NCBI GenBank assembly: GCA_964583765.1
Contig: CAZOWW010000078.1
Span: 1-28,888, forward strand
Reading direction: 5' to 3'
Length of the DNA: 28,888 bases
Source: CAZOWW01 sp964583765
Lineage (GTDB): Bacteria > Actinomycetota > Actinomycetes > Actinomycetales > Kineosporiaceae
Both the position numbers and the translations under genes were made by a program. This document shows, piece by piece, positions 10,401 through 17,974 of this stretch. The notes under the pieces were generated by a model, which was not told the DNA's origin, ran no database searches, and saw nothing but the letters and a program-made list of their open reading frames with translations. Numbering within the stretch: position 1 is the first letter of the stretch; each line of letters opens with the position of its first letter.

Positions 10401-13400
10401 CGCACGGCTTCACCGTCTCGGCCTGGGTGCGCCTGGACGCCGGCCACACGGACGAGTGGCAGACGGTGGTGTCCCAGGACGGCGCTCACCAGAGCGCCTT
10501 CGAGCTCACCTACGACCCGGACGCGGGCGCCTGGTCCTTCGTCCGCTGGGCGACCGACGCCGACGGCTCGGACGACACCACCATCACCTCCTCGACCCCG
10601 GCGGCCACCGGCACCTGGACCCACCTGGTCGGCACCTACGATGCGACCACGCGGGCGATGGCCCTTTACGTCAACGGAAAGCTCTCGGACTCGGACACCT
10701 CGCCGTACGCGCCCTGGGCCTCCACCGGACCGCTCGCGATCGGCCGTCACCTGGAGAACGGCGAGAAGGCGAACTTCCTCGCCGGCTCCGTGGCGAACGT
10801 CCAGACCTACGCCCGCACCCTCACCGCCGCCGAGACGTCGTCCCTGTACACGTCCGGTCGTTCGGGGAGCACCCTCGCCGGTGCCGCAGCCAGCGGGTGG
10901 TGGCGCCTGAGCGACGGCGCGGTCAGCAGCCTGGACCGCCCCGGCTACGCCCAGGACCTGTCCGGCTCGGGGGCCACCGCCCAGACCTCGGGCACCGCTC
11001 CTGCCTGGTCGGACGGGGCCGCGGGCTTCGACGGCACGGGTACCGCCCTGACCACTGCCGACCCGGTGCTCGACACCACCGGCAACTACACGGTCTCCGC
11101 CTGGGTGAAACTCACCGGCACGAGCACCTTCCAGACCGCCGTCTCCCAGGACGGCCCGGTCGACTCGGCCTTCTCCCTGCAGTACTCCCTGGCCGACAAC
11201 CGGTGGGCCTTCTCCCGGGTCTCCTCCCGGAGCTCGGCGTCCACCACGTCCACCGCGGCCAGGGCGCTGTCCGCCGAGGCGCCGTCCCTGGGCACCTGGA
11301 CGCACCTGGTCGGGGTCTCCGACGCGAGCGGCGGCACGATCCGCCTGTACGTCGACGGCGGGCTGGCCGACACGACGAGCGCCCCTGCGGCCTTCGCGAG
11401 CACCGGATCGCTGGCCATCGGCCGTGGCCGGTGGGGCGGGGCGGCAGCCGACTTCTTCGGCGGCCAGATCGCCGACGTGCAGGTCTATCACCGGGTGCTC
11501 TCCGCCGCCGAGATCACCACGCTCCACGACCGCGGCCGCACGGGAGCCCCGCTCGGCGCGGCGCCCCGGACCACCCGGTGGCAGCTGGACCAGCAGGGCC
11601 TGCCCCTGGCCAAGACCGACCCCGACGGCAGCACGACCTACTACCAGTACGACGAGGCCGGCAACCTGGCCGTGACCGTGCTGCCCGCGGTGGCCACGGA
11701 GAGCGGAGGCACCGCCGCGGTTACCGCCCACCCCATCACCACCACCGGCTACGACACCTTCGGCGAGGCCGTCGAGAGCGCCGACGCCGACGGCAACGTG
11801 ATCGTGGACGGCTACGACCCGGACGGACGGCTCACCAGCCGTACCCTGCCCCGCTACAGCCCGCCCGGCGGCGGGACGGCGATCACCCCCGTGACCCGTT
11901 GGTCGTACACCGCCCTCGGCGAGGCCGCGTCCGTGACCGACCCGCTCGGGCAGACCACCCGCTACGGCTACGACCAGCTCGGGGACCGGGTCTCGGTCAC
12001 CGACGCCGCAGGCGGCGTGACGCGGCGCAGCTACGACCCGGCCGGCGACGTCCTGTCCGTGACCACGCCGACCGGCGCCACGAGCACCGCCACCTACGAC
12101 TACCTCGGCCACCGGATCACCGCGAGCACCGTGGTGCGCCAGCAGAACACGGTCGAGACCACCGCCCTCGGCTACAACTCCGCCGGGTACCTGTCGGCGC
12201 AGACCACACCCGCCGGGGTGACGACCCGGTACGGCTACGACGCCGTGGGGGAGCGGATCACGGTCACGGACGGCGCGGGCAACGTCACGACCACGCAGTA
12301 CGACTTCCTCGGCCGGGCCGTCGCGACCATCGCACCGGACCGTTCCCGCAGCACCCGCACCTTCGACGGACTCGGCAACGTGACCGGCACCGCCGACTGG
12401 GCGGCCGGCGGCAGCAGCCCGCTGCGCGGCACCTCGGCCACCTACGACCCGAACGGTCAACTGCTCACCAGCACCGACGCCCGTAGCGCGACGAGCAGCT
12501 ACACCTACGACGCCACCGGCCTGCTCACCCGCAGCACCCACCCCGTGAGCGCCACGGCGTCGATCACGACGTCCTTCGGCTACGACGCCGCCGGGCACCG
12601 CACCCGCACCACGGACGGCGCGGGCAACGCCACCGTCACCACCTACAACGCGTGGGGGCTGCCCGAGTCGACCGTCGAGCCGTCCACCCCGGCGTACCCC
12701 GCGCCCGCGGACCGCACCTTCACCGTCACCTACGACGCCGACCAGCGCATCACGTCCCGGCTGTCCCCCGGTGGGGTGAAGGTCGCCAACAGCTACGACC
12801 TCCTCGGCAGCCTGACGGGGCAGACCGGCAGCGGCGCCGAGGCCGCGACGACCGCCCGCAGCTACGCCTATGACGCGGACGGCCGCCTCACCGCGGCGGG
12901 GGCCGGCGCGGGCACGGACACCTTCGGCTACGACGACCGCGGCCTGCTCGTCTCGGCCACCGGTCCCTCGGGGAACTCCTCGTTCGCCTACACCGCGGAC
13001 GGGCAGGTCAGCCAGCGCACGGACGCCGCCGGGACCTCCCGGTACGGCTACGACGGCGCCGGGCGCCTGGCCACCATTGCCGACGGCGCCACGGGTTCCG
13101 CCATCTCGCTCTCGTACAACGCGCTCTCCCAGGTGACCGGCGAGAGCTACGGCACCGGGAACGCGAGTCGCCGGTTCACCTACGACTCCCTGCACCGGTT
13201 GACCGGGGACACACTGCTCGCCCCGAGCGGTGCCACCGAGACCTCGATCAGCTACGGCTTCGACCTGGCGGACAACGAGACCAGCAAGACGACCACGGGG
13301 TTGGCCGGGTCGTCGAGCAACACGTACACCTACGACCTCGCCGGTCGGCTGACCTCCTGGAACAACGGCACCACGACGGTCGGCTACACCTATGACGCGG

Positions 13401-15814
13401 CCGGCAACCGCGCCTCCGCGGGGGCCACCACCTACACCTACAACGCCCGCAACGAACTGGTTTCCGACGGGACGACGACCTACGGTTACACGGCTCGGGG
13501 TACGCGCTCGGCGGCGGGCAGCAAGCTGTCGACCTCGGACGCCTTCGACCGGGTGATCACGGACGGCGGCACCAGCTATCAGTACGACTCGCTGGACCGC
13601 CTGCTCACGGCGGGCACGGCCACCTTCGCCTACAGCGGGGCCGGGAACACCGCCGCCTCGGACGGTACGTACACGTACAGCCGGGATCCGTCCGGTGGCC
13701 TGGTGGGCCTGGCCCGCGGCGGCACCGCTCAGTTGGCGTTCGCCGACCTGCACACGGACGTGGTCGCCACGTTCACCGCCACCGGGTCGTCCCTGACCGG
13801 GTCCCGGACGTTCGACCCGTTCGGCACCGTGGTGGCGAGTACCGGGACCCTGGGCAACCTGGGCTACCAGCAGGGCTGGACGGACGCCGCCTCCGGTGCG
13901 GTGAACACCGCCTCACGCTGGTACGACCCGGCCACGGCCCGGTTCACCAGCCGGGACTCGGTGAGTCTGGACCCGACCGCGGACCCGACCCTGACCAACC
14001 GGTACGCGTACGTCAGCGACAACCCGCTCACGGGCACCGACCCCTCGGGCCACTGCGACTGGTGGAACGTGGCCTGCGGTGCGCAGCAGGTGGCCAGCGC
14101 CGCGACGAAGGTCGTGAGCAACGCGGTCTCGACGGTCTCCTCCGCCTGGAACACGGCCAGTTCCATCGCCTCGGCGTACATCGGCAATGTCGCCCAGACG
14201 GTCGGGCAGGTGTACCAGAACTTCACGACCGCGGTGAGCACGACGGTGCAGAACGTCAAGCAGGCGGTCACCCAGACGGTGACGACCGTGGTCAACAAGG
14301 TCTCCGACGGCTACAAGGCCGTCAGCCAGGCCGTGACCAGCGGTGTCAGTTCGGTGGTGAACCTGGTCACCACCGGCGGGGCGAAGATCTGGTCGGCGGC
14401 CTCGTACGCCGTCCAGCACCCGACGGAAGTCGTCCAGAACGCCTGGGACGCGACCACCGCCTTCGTCAAGGACCATGCCGCGGACATCGCCTCGTTCGCG
14501 GTGGGCACCGTCGTGTTCTTCGGGTGTGAGGCCGTGCTGGGCGCCTTCACCATGGGGGTCGGCGCGGTCGCGGGCGCGGTGGCCTGCGGAGCCCTCTCGG
14601 GGGCGATCTCCTCGGCGGTCAGCTACGGCATGACGACGCCGCGGGACCAGTGGAGCTTTGGCGGTTTCGCGGGTGCCGCAGCGATCGGCGCCGTCACCGG
14701 GGCCGTGGGCAGCTTCGCCGGGGCGGTCGGGGCCAAGCTGTTGGGCCCGGTGGGCACCGCGCTCGCCAACCGCCTGGGCCCGGTGGTCGGCGGTGCGGTG
14801 ATCGGTGCCGGGCTCGGTGCCGTCTCGGGTGCGGCGGCCGGTGCGGTCGGTGGGGCGGCGACCTACGCGATCGGCTGCGTCGGCGGCCAGCAGTGCACCA
14901 TGGAAGGGCTCGGCCAGAGCACGCTCGACGGGATGGTCAGCGGGGCCAAGACCGGCGCCATGACGGGAGCCGCGTCCGGCGCACTCGCCGGGTACCGCAG
15001 CCAGAAGGCTGGTTCGGGCTGTGGGCACAGCTTCGCGGGCACGACGCTCGTCCTGCTCGCCGACGGTGGCACCAAGGCGATCAAGGACATCAAGCTCGGC
15101 GACCGGGTGAAGACCACCGATCCGCGGACCGGGCACGTCGCGGCCGAGTCCGTGGTCGCCCTGCACGACAACAAGGACCGCGACCTGACCGACGTCACGG
15201 TGCGGACCTCGGACGGCGGCACGGCGGTACTGCACACCACGACGCACCACCCCTTCTGGGACGAGGGCGCCGAGCGGTGGACCGACGCGGGCGAACTGCG
15301 GCCCGGGACGGCGTTGCTCACCTGGGACGGGATCGCGGAGCGGACGGCGGCCGTCGTCGCGGTGCGCACCTGGACCGGCCTGCACGACATGCGGGACCTG
15401 ACCGTCGCGCACATCCACACCTACTATGTGCTCGCCGGGACCACACCGGTACTGGTGCACAACTGCACCGGCGAGGGCGGGGGGACGGCGGGTGGTGGGG
15501 ATCCCCAGAAGAAGACCGCAGTCATCGGCCGCCTCGGTGACACCCACGCGGCCGAGGGGTTGGAAGGTTTCGAGGTTCTGGACCTGCCGGATGGGCAGTG
15601 GTCCATCGGGCGCAACGAGGAATGGGTTCAAAGCGTCGTGGATCGCGAGATGGATGTGTATGTCGCGTCGACACCCACCTACGAGAACATGTGGAACCCG
15701 ATTGCCGCCGAAGGACACGGACCCGGTCCAACGGTCTTCGCGCAGGAGCTCAACCAGTTCGAGAAGGCCGGCTACACCTGGGACGGATTCATGTTGCGTC
15801 ATCCGGGCCATTGA
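4427..15814 (+). CDS. Giant secreted RHS/YD-repeat polymorphic toxin with LamG modules and HINT domain
   Basis: The product is 3,795 residues from ATG 4427, chosen because it gives a clean signal peptide (basic MPRAVRSW, hydrophobic core, cleavage after SPASA at 28). In-frame GTGs at 4241 and 4205 are alternatives. Approximate domain order: DNRLRE-like region 355-545; RHS entry (GFDPSVGNYTTTVTD) 660-720; LamG/ConA-like modules at 893-1118, 1183-1420, 1930-2141 and 2155-2371 (YWRLGE, WWPLDD, LYVNG/LYLDG, IADVAVY motifs); YD repeats at about 1445-1900 and 2400-3140; RHS core ending NPLTGTDPSGH near 3209; Gly/Ala-rich hydrophobic helices 3210-3520. The HINT domain runs from Cys3532, with HHPFWD, to VHN3679-Cys3680. 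In this family YD repeats form a shell around the toxin, and HINT is thought to release the tip. The tip (3681-3795) is unrecognised and differs in codon use. No immunity gene follows. Confidence 0.92.
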   Translation: MPRAVRSWLVRLVVAAVFVAGVPSPASATGATDWPDPRPAMARALRAVLPDALLGGSSSGRSGPKVPTQGVGTMEGSAHAVPASATRWGRGTGRAPGTGRGQLPPYRTPVATSHPHRTGRAVGDGSRSFDPGTSTRVASLSTRTSDLFRNTDGSYTRHVYSGPVNYRGTGGTWTPIDTRLVLGTDQRWHEQADGQDTTFAPRADDAQVVRVGLGTDKGLGYGLAGAASVPAQVTGSVARYPQVLPHTDLVLSTVAGGVKEVLSLSSADAPTSFVFPLRLSGLRARAAGDGTVEFVDGSGAVVGRIPAGYLQDTTVDPRTGGHALSHGVTYTLIEQDGAPAIRLDIDGTWLRDPARRFPVTVDPSFNAAGSGSTYTLSDIGNVDRSGEYQMIIGTWNNGGQIGVADLAFSGLGNALAGVHVSSASLSVFCYWASSTAAVPFWVAPITQSWSVSGAKSYPGPAYGGAIGSVTADPGYWPRHNTNGDQTLGTWMTVPLGPDTFNSWTTGGTNNGLALYAATNTSSWKRFDSVNSVNPPYLTLNYTPDAAPQIDAQAPASGYRAPTLTPELTATAHDADGWPTNAALKYGFTVYTTSGSVVTDSGWLDKGDWTVPAKTLTWGQTYLWSARVSDGYAVGTGSYDYLTPIVPQPLITSSLAQNTGGHGFDPSVGNYTTTVTDAQVPTVGPPLSVQRAYNSLDPRTGGAFGAGWSSVLDMRVVESTDAAGQVVGAVVTYPEGQEIGFGRNSDGSFSPPPGRYARFAAATSPAVGYTLLDKSGTTYTFGQATGTGSWALTAITDNAGRAETFTYPSGRLTTVASVASGRALHLTWSTPSGATAPHVSAVATDAATPGDASTVATWTYAYAGDRLSTVCPPTSATACTSYGYTNGSHYPTAVLDAGPLAYWRLGESSGSTATDAVLANQGAMNATYTGVGLGTTGPLPGSGATAATFDGSSSAVTLPTALTSTIGGYFSVALWFRTTTPNGILYSYQSDPLSTGSATKYGPALYIGSDGKLLGSVLCGTVCQITSKSPVTDGTWHHVVLAEAGTTVAMYLDGTQVGSANGAITETAAQGMANAYVGSGYIGGAWADQPHYGVASSPMYFTGRISDVALFNRYLTPSTVSQLYAAGSAAGSLLTTVTTPAGNIQAKVAYDAVADRVTSLVDANQGTWALSAPTVNASSQSYRAAVLGASPAGYWRLGEASGSQATSEVKSLPGTYNLVTLGGAGSSPFVDATGATLNGTSSYVVVPGTSASPAGASAAQTALAGTGAASIGLWFTMAAGSTAGGVLFGYEGEALDGTHSQWVPALYVGTDGKLRGELWYASGPAPVTTSATVNDGTWHFALISADTGSQTLYLDGSPVGTISGARLASSAAYLYAGAGYAASWPSGPSDPQGHLKGSIADVAVYPSALSGTQVAAQYALGHAAAAGPGSPVEKVTVTDPGNHPISYQYDLSNGGRALSTVDATGARTSYGYDTMGYLATTTDANGATVTTGHDAQGNLVSQTSCQDQTANRCSTTYYTYDTTDAVPDPRNGVLTATFAPPSTGTGDTRYRTSYGYDALGNRTSVTTPPVAGFPNGRTSTTAYTDGHSQTAVDGGAVPAGLVYRVTTPGGATETVSYFHNGDPAVVTDAAGVSTSFGYDAIGRVTSRTVRSDRHPDGLVTRYTYDLLGRPLTETDPAVLDHVTGAVHTAQATRAYDADGNLVSATIADLTGGDASRTSTSSYDSSDRLTATTTPGGEKTTFSYDRYGNRISQTDPTGRTTRYTYDADDRLTSTVLQGYVGDPGAPGTPTDLVESSRAYDPAGRLASVTDAMGWATRYTYTDNGLLASVVRTDGTATFTQQANTYDAAGNLVSRATNNGTTTTSYAVDGAGRTTAATLDPGGLARTTRYTYSPDDFVLSTTHTDGSGARSVSDARLDALGRTTAISVHDGSGAGAQGWWPLDDGGALPTTAADSSGGGAGATPSGDGVSWATDAVALDGQSGELDTAGPVVDTTHGFTVSAWVRLDAGHTDEWQTVVSQDGAHQSAFELTYDPDAGAWSFVRWATDADGSDDTTITSSTPAATGTWTHLVGTYDATTRAMALYVNGKLSDSDTSPYAPWASTGPLAIGRHLENGEKANFLAGSVANVQTYARTLTAAETSSLYTSGRSGSTLAGAAASGWWRLSDGAVSSLDRPGYAQDLSGSGATAQTSGTAPAWSDGAAGFDGTGTALTTADPVLDTTGNYTVSAWVKLTGTSTFQTAVSQDGPVDSAFSLQYSLADNRWAFSRVSSRSSASTTSTAARALSAEAPSLGTWTHLVGVSDASGGTIRLYVDGGLADTTSAPAAFASTGSLAIGRGRWGGAAADFFGGQIADVQVYHRVLSAAEITTLHDRGRTGAPLGAAPRTTRWQLDQQGLPLAKTDPDGSTTYYQYDEAGNLAVTVLPAVATESGGTAAVTAHPITTTGYDTFGEAVESADADGNVIVDGYDPDGRLTSRTLPRYSPPGGGTAITPVTRWSYTALGEAASVTDPLGQTTRYGYDQLGDRVSVTDAAGGVTRRSYDPAGDVLSVTTPTGATSTATYDYLGHRITASTVVRQQNTVETTALGYNSAGYLSAQTTPAGVTTRYGYDAVGERITVTDGAGNVTTTQYDFLGRAVATIAPDRSRSTRTFDGLGNVTGTADWAAGGSSPLRGTSATYDPNGQLLTSTDARSATSSYTYDATGLLTRSTHPVSATASITTSFGYDAAGHRTRTTDGAGNATVTTYNAWGLPESTVEPSTPAYPAPADRTFTVTYDADQRITSRLSPGGVKVANSYDLLGSLTGQTGSGAEAATTARSYAYDADGRLTAAGAGAGTDTFGYDDRGLLVSATGPSGNSSFAYTADGQVSQRTDAAGTSRYGYDGAGRLATIADGATGSAISLSYNALSQVTGESYGTGNASRRFTYDSLHRLTGDTLLAPSGATETSISYGFDLADNETSKTTTGLAGSSSNTYTYDLAGRLTSWNNGTTTVGYTYDAAGNRASAGATTYTYNARNELVSDGTTTYGYTARGTRSAAGSKLSTSDAFDRVITDGGTSYQYDSLDRLLTAGTATFAYSGAGNTAASDGTYTYSRDPSGGLVGLARGGTAQLAFADLHTDVVATFTATGSSLTGSRTFDPFGTVVASTGTLGNLGYQQGWTDAASGAVNTASRWYDPATARFTSRDSVSLDPTADPTLTNRYAYVSDNPLTGTDPSGHCDWWNVACGAQQVASAATKVVSNAVSTVSSAWNTASSIASAYIGNVAQTVGQVYQNFTTAVSTTVQNVKQAVTQTVTTVVNKVSDGYKAVSQAVTSGVSSVVNLVTTGGAKIWSAASYAVQHPTEVVQNAWDATTAFVKDHAADIASFAVGTVVFFGCEAVLGAFTMGVGAVAGAVACGALSGAISSAVSYGMTTPRDQWSFGGFAGAAAIGAVTGAVGSFAGAVGAKLLGPVGTALANRLGPVVGGAVIGAGLGAVSGAAAGAVGGAATYAIGCVGGQQCTMEGLGQSTLDGMVSGAKTGAMTGAASGALAGYRSQKAGSGCGHSFAGTTLVLLADGGTKAIKDIKLGDRVKTTDPRTGHVAAESVVALHDNKDRDLTDVTVRTSDGGTAVLHTTTHHPFWDEGAERWTDAGELRPGTALLTWDGIAERTAAVVAVRTWTGLHDMRDLTVAHIHTYYVLAGTTPVLVHNCTGEGGGTAGGGDPQKKTAVIGRLGDTHAAEGLEGFEVLDLPDGQWSIGRNEEWVQSVVDREMDVYVASTPTYENMWNPIAAEGHGPGPTVFAQELNQFEKAGYTWDGFMLRHPGH

Positions 15815-16388
15815 GTCGCCTCGCCTCAATGCATGGAGCGGCGCAGGTTCACCCGCCCGACGATGGAGTGCAGATTGACCGGCAGCCTCGCAGGGCGGGT
15901 CGTGGTGGAGATGCGCGTCGAAGTGGGGTGCGGCAGGCTGGGTCGGTGATGCTGACGGTGCCGAGGATATCGGTGGTTGCCTTGACGACCGCCGCAGGTA
16001 GTGCCCGCCGATCGCATCGTGCCTGGTTCGTGGCGTCGTTCCGACTGAGTTGGAAATTCCAGAAATCGGTGAGTACTCGGATCCGTCGGGCCCCCCCATT
16101 TATTCCCCCGTTGCGTGCACTGCAGCCAGTGCGGTGAAGAAAAATACGAGGAACCTTGGCGGGCTCCCCGGAGTTGCAATACGTGCTCGGAAGCAGTGTG
16201 CACGGTGTTGCAATGCTCACCACGGTACACGCCGGCCTCGTTCGCGGTGAACGCGTGGCCAGGCACCTGTGGACAGAGGGTACGTCGGTGGTTCTGTGGA
16301 GGCGTCATCGAACCCGGCCGGTGCTCTCCTCGTCGTCCGGGGTCATGGCTCAGGGGTGGTGCCGACGTCCGGCCTGCCGCTCCTGGAG
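15815..16388. other. Gene-poor, AT-richer region downstream of the RHS gene
   Basis: There is no convincing intact gene on either strand. Local composition drops (for example the stretch around 16040-16145 with ATTTATT and GAAGAAAAATACG), unlike both flanks. The one recognisable item is a broken NYN-like fragment on the minus strand at about 15941-16087. A plus-strand frame from 16115 starts with two CxxC pairs, but its C-terminal two thirds is only the antisense of the next gene. An RHS immunity gene would be expected here and is not visible. Confidence 0.6.
15941..16087 (-). pseudogene. N-terminal fragment of a NYN-domain-like protein
   Basis: The minus-strand frame reads RRIRVLTDFWNFQLSRND, then NQARCDRRALPAAVV and KATTDILGTVSITDP, about 49 residues. 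The hydrophobic strand followed by DFWNFQL resembles the start of NYN (LabA/DUF88, PIN-like RNase) proteins, in which that Asp is a catalytic metal ligand. Everything after DP is unrelated in all three frames, so the rest of the domain is gone. Upstream, an ATG followed by a run of seven Gs (about 16090-16098) lies out of frame with this segment, so a homopolymer frameshift may also be present. It is probably a decayed gene left by rearrangement. The family call is from memory of the motif and is moderate. Confidence 0.45.
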
Positions 16389-17711
16389 TCAGGACGCTCC
16401 CCGTCCACCGGGCAGCGCGTGGCGGAGCCAGAGCCCGAGCCAGAAGCCGCCCAGGGCGAGGAGTGGCCAGCCGTACCCGTCCGGGAGGATCACCCACACC
16501 GCGGTGAGCAGGAAGGCAAGCCACAACGTGCGGAGAACCGCGACGTGGCGTCCGCTGTGGGAATCGACCAGCCCTGCGAAGGCTTCGCGCCCTGCCCTGC
16601 ACCAGGTCCGCGCCCAGCGGCGGAGGTGGCCTGCACGTCGCGTGCCCGGGAGCGCAGGGAGCGGTTCCCCGCGCAGGATCGCCCGCGCCAGGAGAACGAG
16701 GGTCCCCGCCGTCGCGTGGATGTCGCTGGCACTTGTCTGCGACAGCCACAGTGCGGCGAGCACGAGCAGCACTGCTGTACCAAGGAACGTGGACGCGAGC
16801 CCCGGCGATCCGCGAGTCAGTTCCCGGGCCACGACCCGGCGTGTGCCCGAGGACAGGGTGCTCAGGAATCGAGCGATGGCGGCGAAGGGGACCGCGAGTA
16901 CGAGCAGCGGCAACCAGCGCCCCGTCTCGGGTGGGAAGGGGGTGTGGCCCGGGCCGATCAGCCAGTGGCTCAGCACCGCGAGGAACAACTGCGTGGCGAT
17001 ACGCGCCATCGCTGCGCGGAGGAGACCGGAGAAGTTGTCCCGGGCGATCCGGTCACGGGGATCGGCGCGGACGGCGCTCGCGAAGGTCTCGGCCGCCTGC
17101 GCCAGGCTCGATCCGCTGTCGCGCCTGGTCTCGAGGAGGCGCAGCCGGGCGAGCTCGTTGCGGGCAGCACCGTGTTCCGGATCGAGGGTCAGCGTGCGCC
17201 GGAAGGAGTCCTCGGCACAGCCCAGAAGGCCCCAGTGCATCGCCACCGTGCCCGCCGTGAAGTGGGCATAGGGGTGACCGGCGCTCAGCGTGACTGCCTG
17301 TTCCACTGCGGCGTCGGCCTCCGCCCAGTTGTCCGGATCGGCGCCCTCGTACGAGAGCGCCGAGGCGAGCCGAGCATGGAACTGCCAGGTGCCGGGGGCG
17401 AGCGCGAGCGCTCGCCGAGCGGCCTCGACGGCTTCCGGGTGCTGGCCGAGCCCCGACGCCGCGAAGCTACGGATGCGGTGAGCCCATGGATCATCCGGTG
17501 TGAGCGCACAGGCCCGGCGCGCGGACCGCAGGGCCTCGGCATCCTGATCGGCGTCGATCTGGGCCTGGGCGAGAAGACGCCAGGCAGATGCCTGGTCGGG
17601 ATCGTCCGCCAGGACGCGCCGCAGCAGCGAGCCCGCCTCCTCGTGACGACTCAGGTCGAGGAGCGCCCGGGCGCGGGCGATCTGCGCCTCGGCATCGGGC
17701 AATTCGCTCAT
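16389..17711 (-). CDS. TPR-repeat protein with multi-pass membrane C-terminus (copy 1)
   Basis: The product has 440 residues. The start (MSELPDAEAQ) was chosen because it aligns with the N-terminus of its neighbouring paralogue. Upstream in-frame ATGs lack a ribosome site, and this one has only a weak site too. Residues 8-190 are tetratricopeptide repeats with typical A-x-x-L and A-x-x-A-x-x-L-x-P spacing (EAGSLLRRVLADDPDQ, EALRSARRACALTPDD, EAVEAARRALALAPG, CAEDSFRRTLTLDPEH). The C-terminal half has about five hydrophobic segments near 237-253, 266-283, 307-324, 394-410 and 414-430. TPRs should face the cytoplasm as a protein-binding scaffold at the membrane. No enzymatic motif is seen, and I do not recognise a named family. 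It is preceded 263 bp upstream by its paralogue in the same direction, and the two share an upstream element. Confidence 0.85.
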   Translation of the reverse strand: MSELPDAEAQIARARALLDLSRHEEAGSLLRRVLADDPDQASAWRLLAQAQIDADQDAEALRSARRACALTPDDPWAHRIRSFAASGLGQHPEAVEAARRALALAPGTWQFHARLASALSYEGADPDNWAEADAAVEQAVTLSAGHPYAHFTAGTVAMHWGLLGCAEDSFRRTLTLDPEHGAARNELARLRLLETRRDSGSSLAQAAETFASAVRADPRDRIARDNFSGLLRAAMARIATQLFLAVLSHWLIGPGHTPFPPETGRWLPLLVLAVPFAAIARFLSTLSSGTRRVVARELTRGSPGLASTFLGTAVLLVLAALWLSQTSASDIHATAGTLVLLARAILRGEPLPALPGTRRAGHLRRWARTWCRAGREAFAGLVDSHSGRHVAVLRTLWLAFLLTAVWVILPDGYGWPLLALGGFWLGLWLRHALPGGRGAS

Positions 17712-17819
17712 CGGCGGCCGCCAGAGTCCGGCTCTGTCTGGCACCGGTGCCTCCATCGCAGGGGGCGAACGACTCGCGGCTCGGCGTCTGATTCCGGCGG
17801 GTGTTCCAGGATCACGGGC

Positions 17820-17836
17820 GCAGTATCCCTGTCCGG
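17820..17836 (-). promoter_or_regulatory. Shared promoter-like element upstream of TPR copy 1
   Basis: The minus strand reads CCGGACAGGGATACTGC, with GATACT as a possible -10. A matching block (CGGCAGGAATACTGC) lies a similar distance upstream of the paralogue. The distance to the start codon is about 109 bp. No clear -35 is seen. Confidence 0.35.
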
Positions 17837-17974
17837 TCGGGGTCTTGACCGATGCCCACCGGGTGTGCCGGAGATCTTCCACCAGGGCGGCGAGGCCCGT
17901 GGGGATCGGCAGGGCAGGCAACCGGCGGGGTGGGCGCCCGCAGCAACGAGCCCGCGGTGCGAGCGCCGCCGTGG

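Noticed and set aside
7898..13753. A 1,951-codon minus-strand frame opposite the RHS gene
   Set aside because: Antisense shadow caused by GC-biased third positions. It has no domains, and the plus strand encodes clear YD and LamG modules.
16115..16507. Plus-strand frame starting with CSQC...CNTC, like a zinc ribbon
   Set aside because: Only the first 40 codons look distinctive. The end is the antisense of the TPR gene, and there is no ribosome site or recognisable family.
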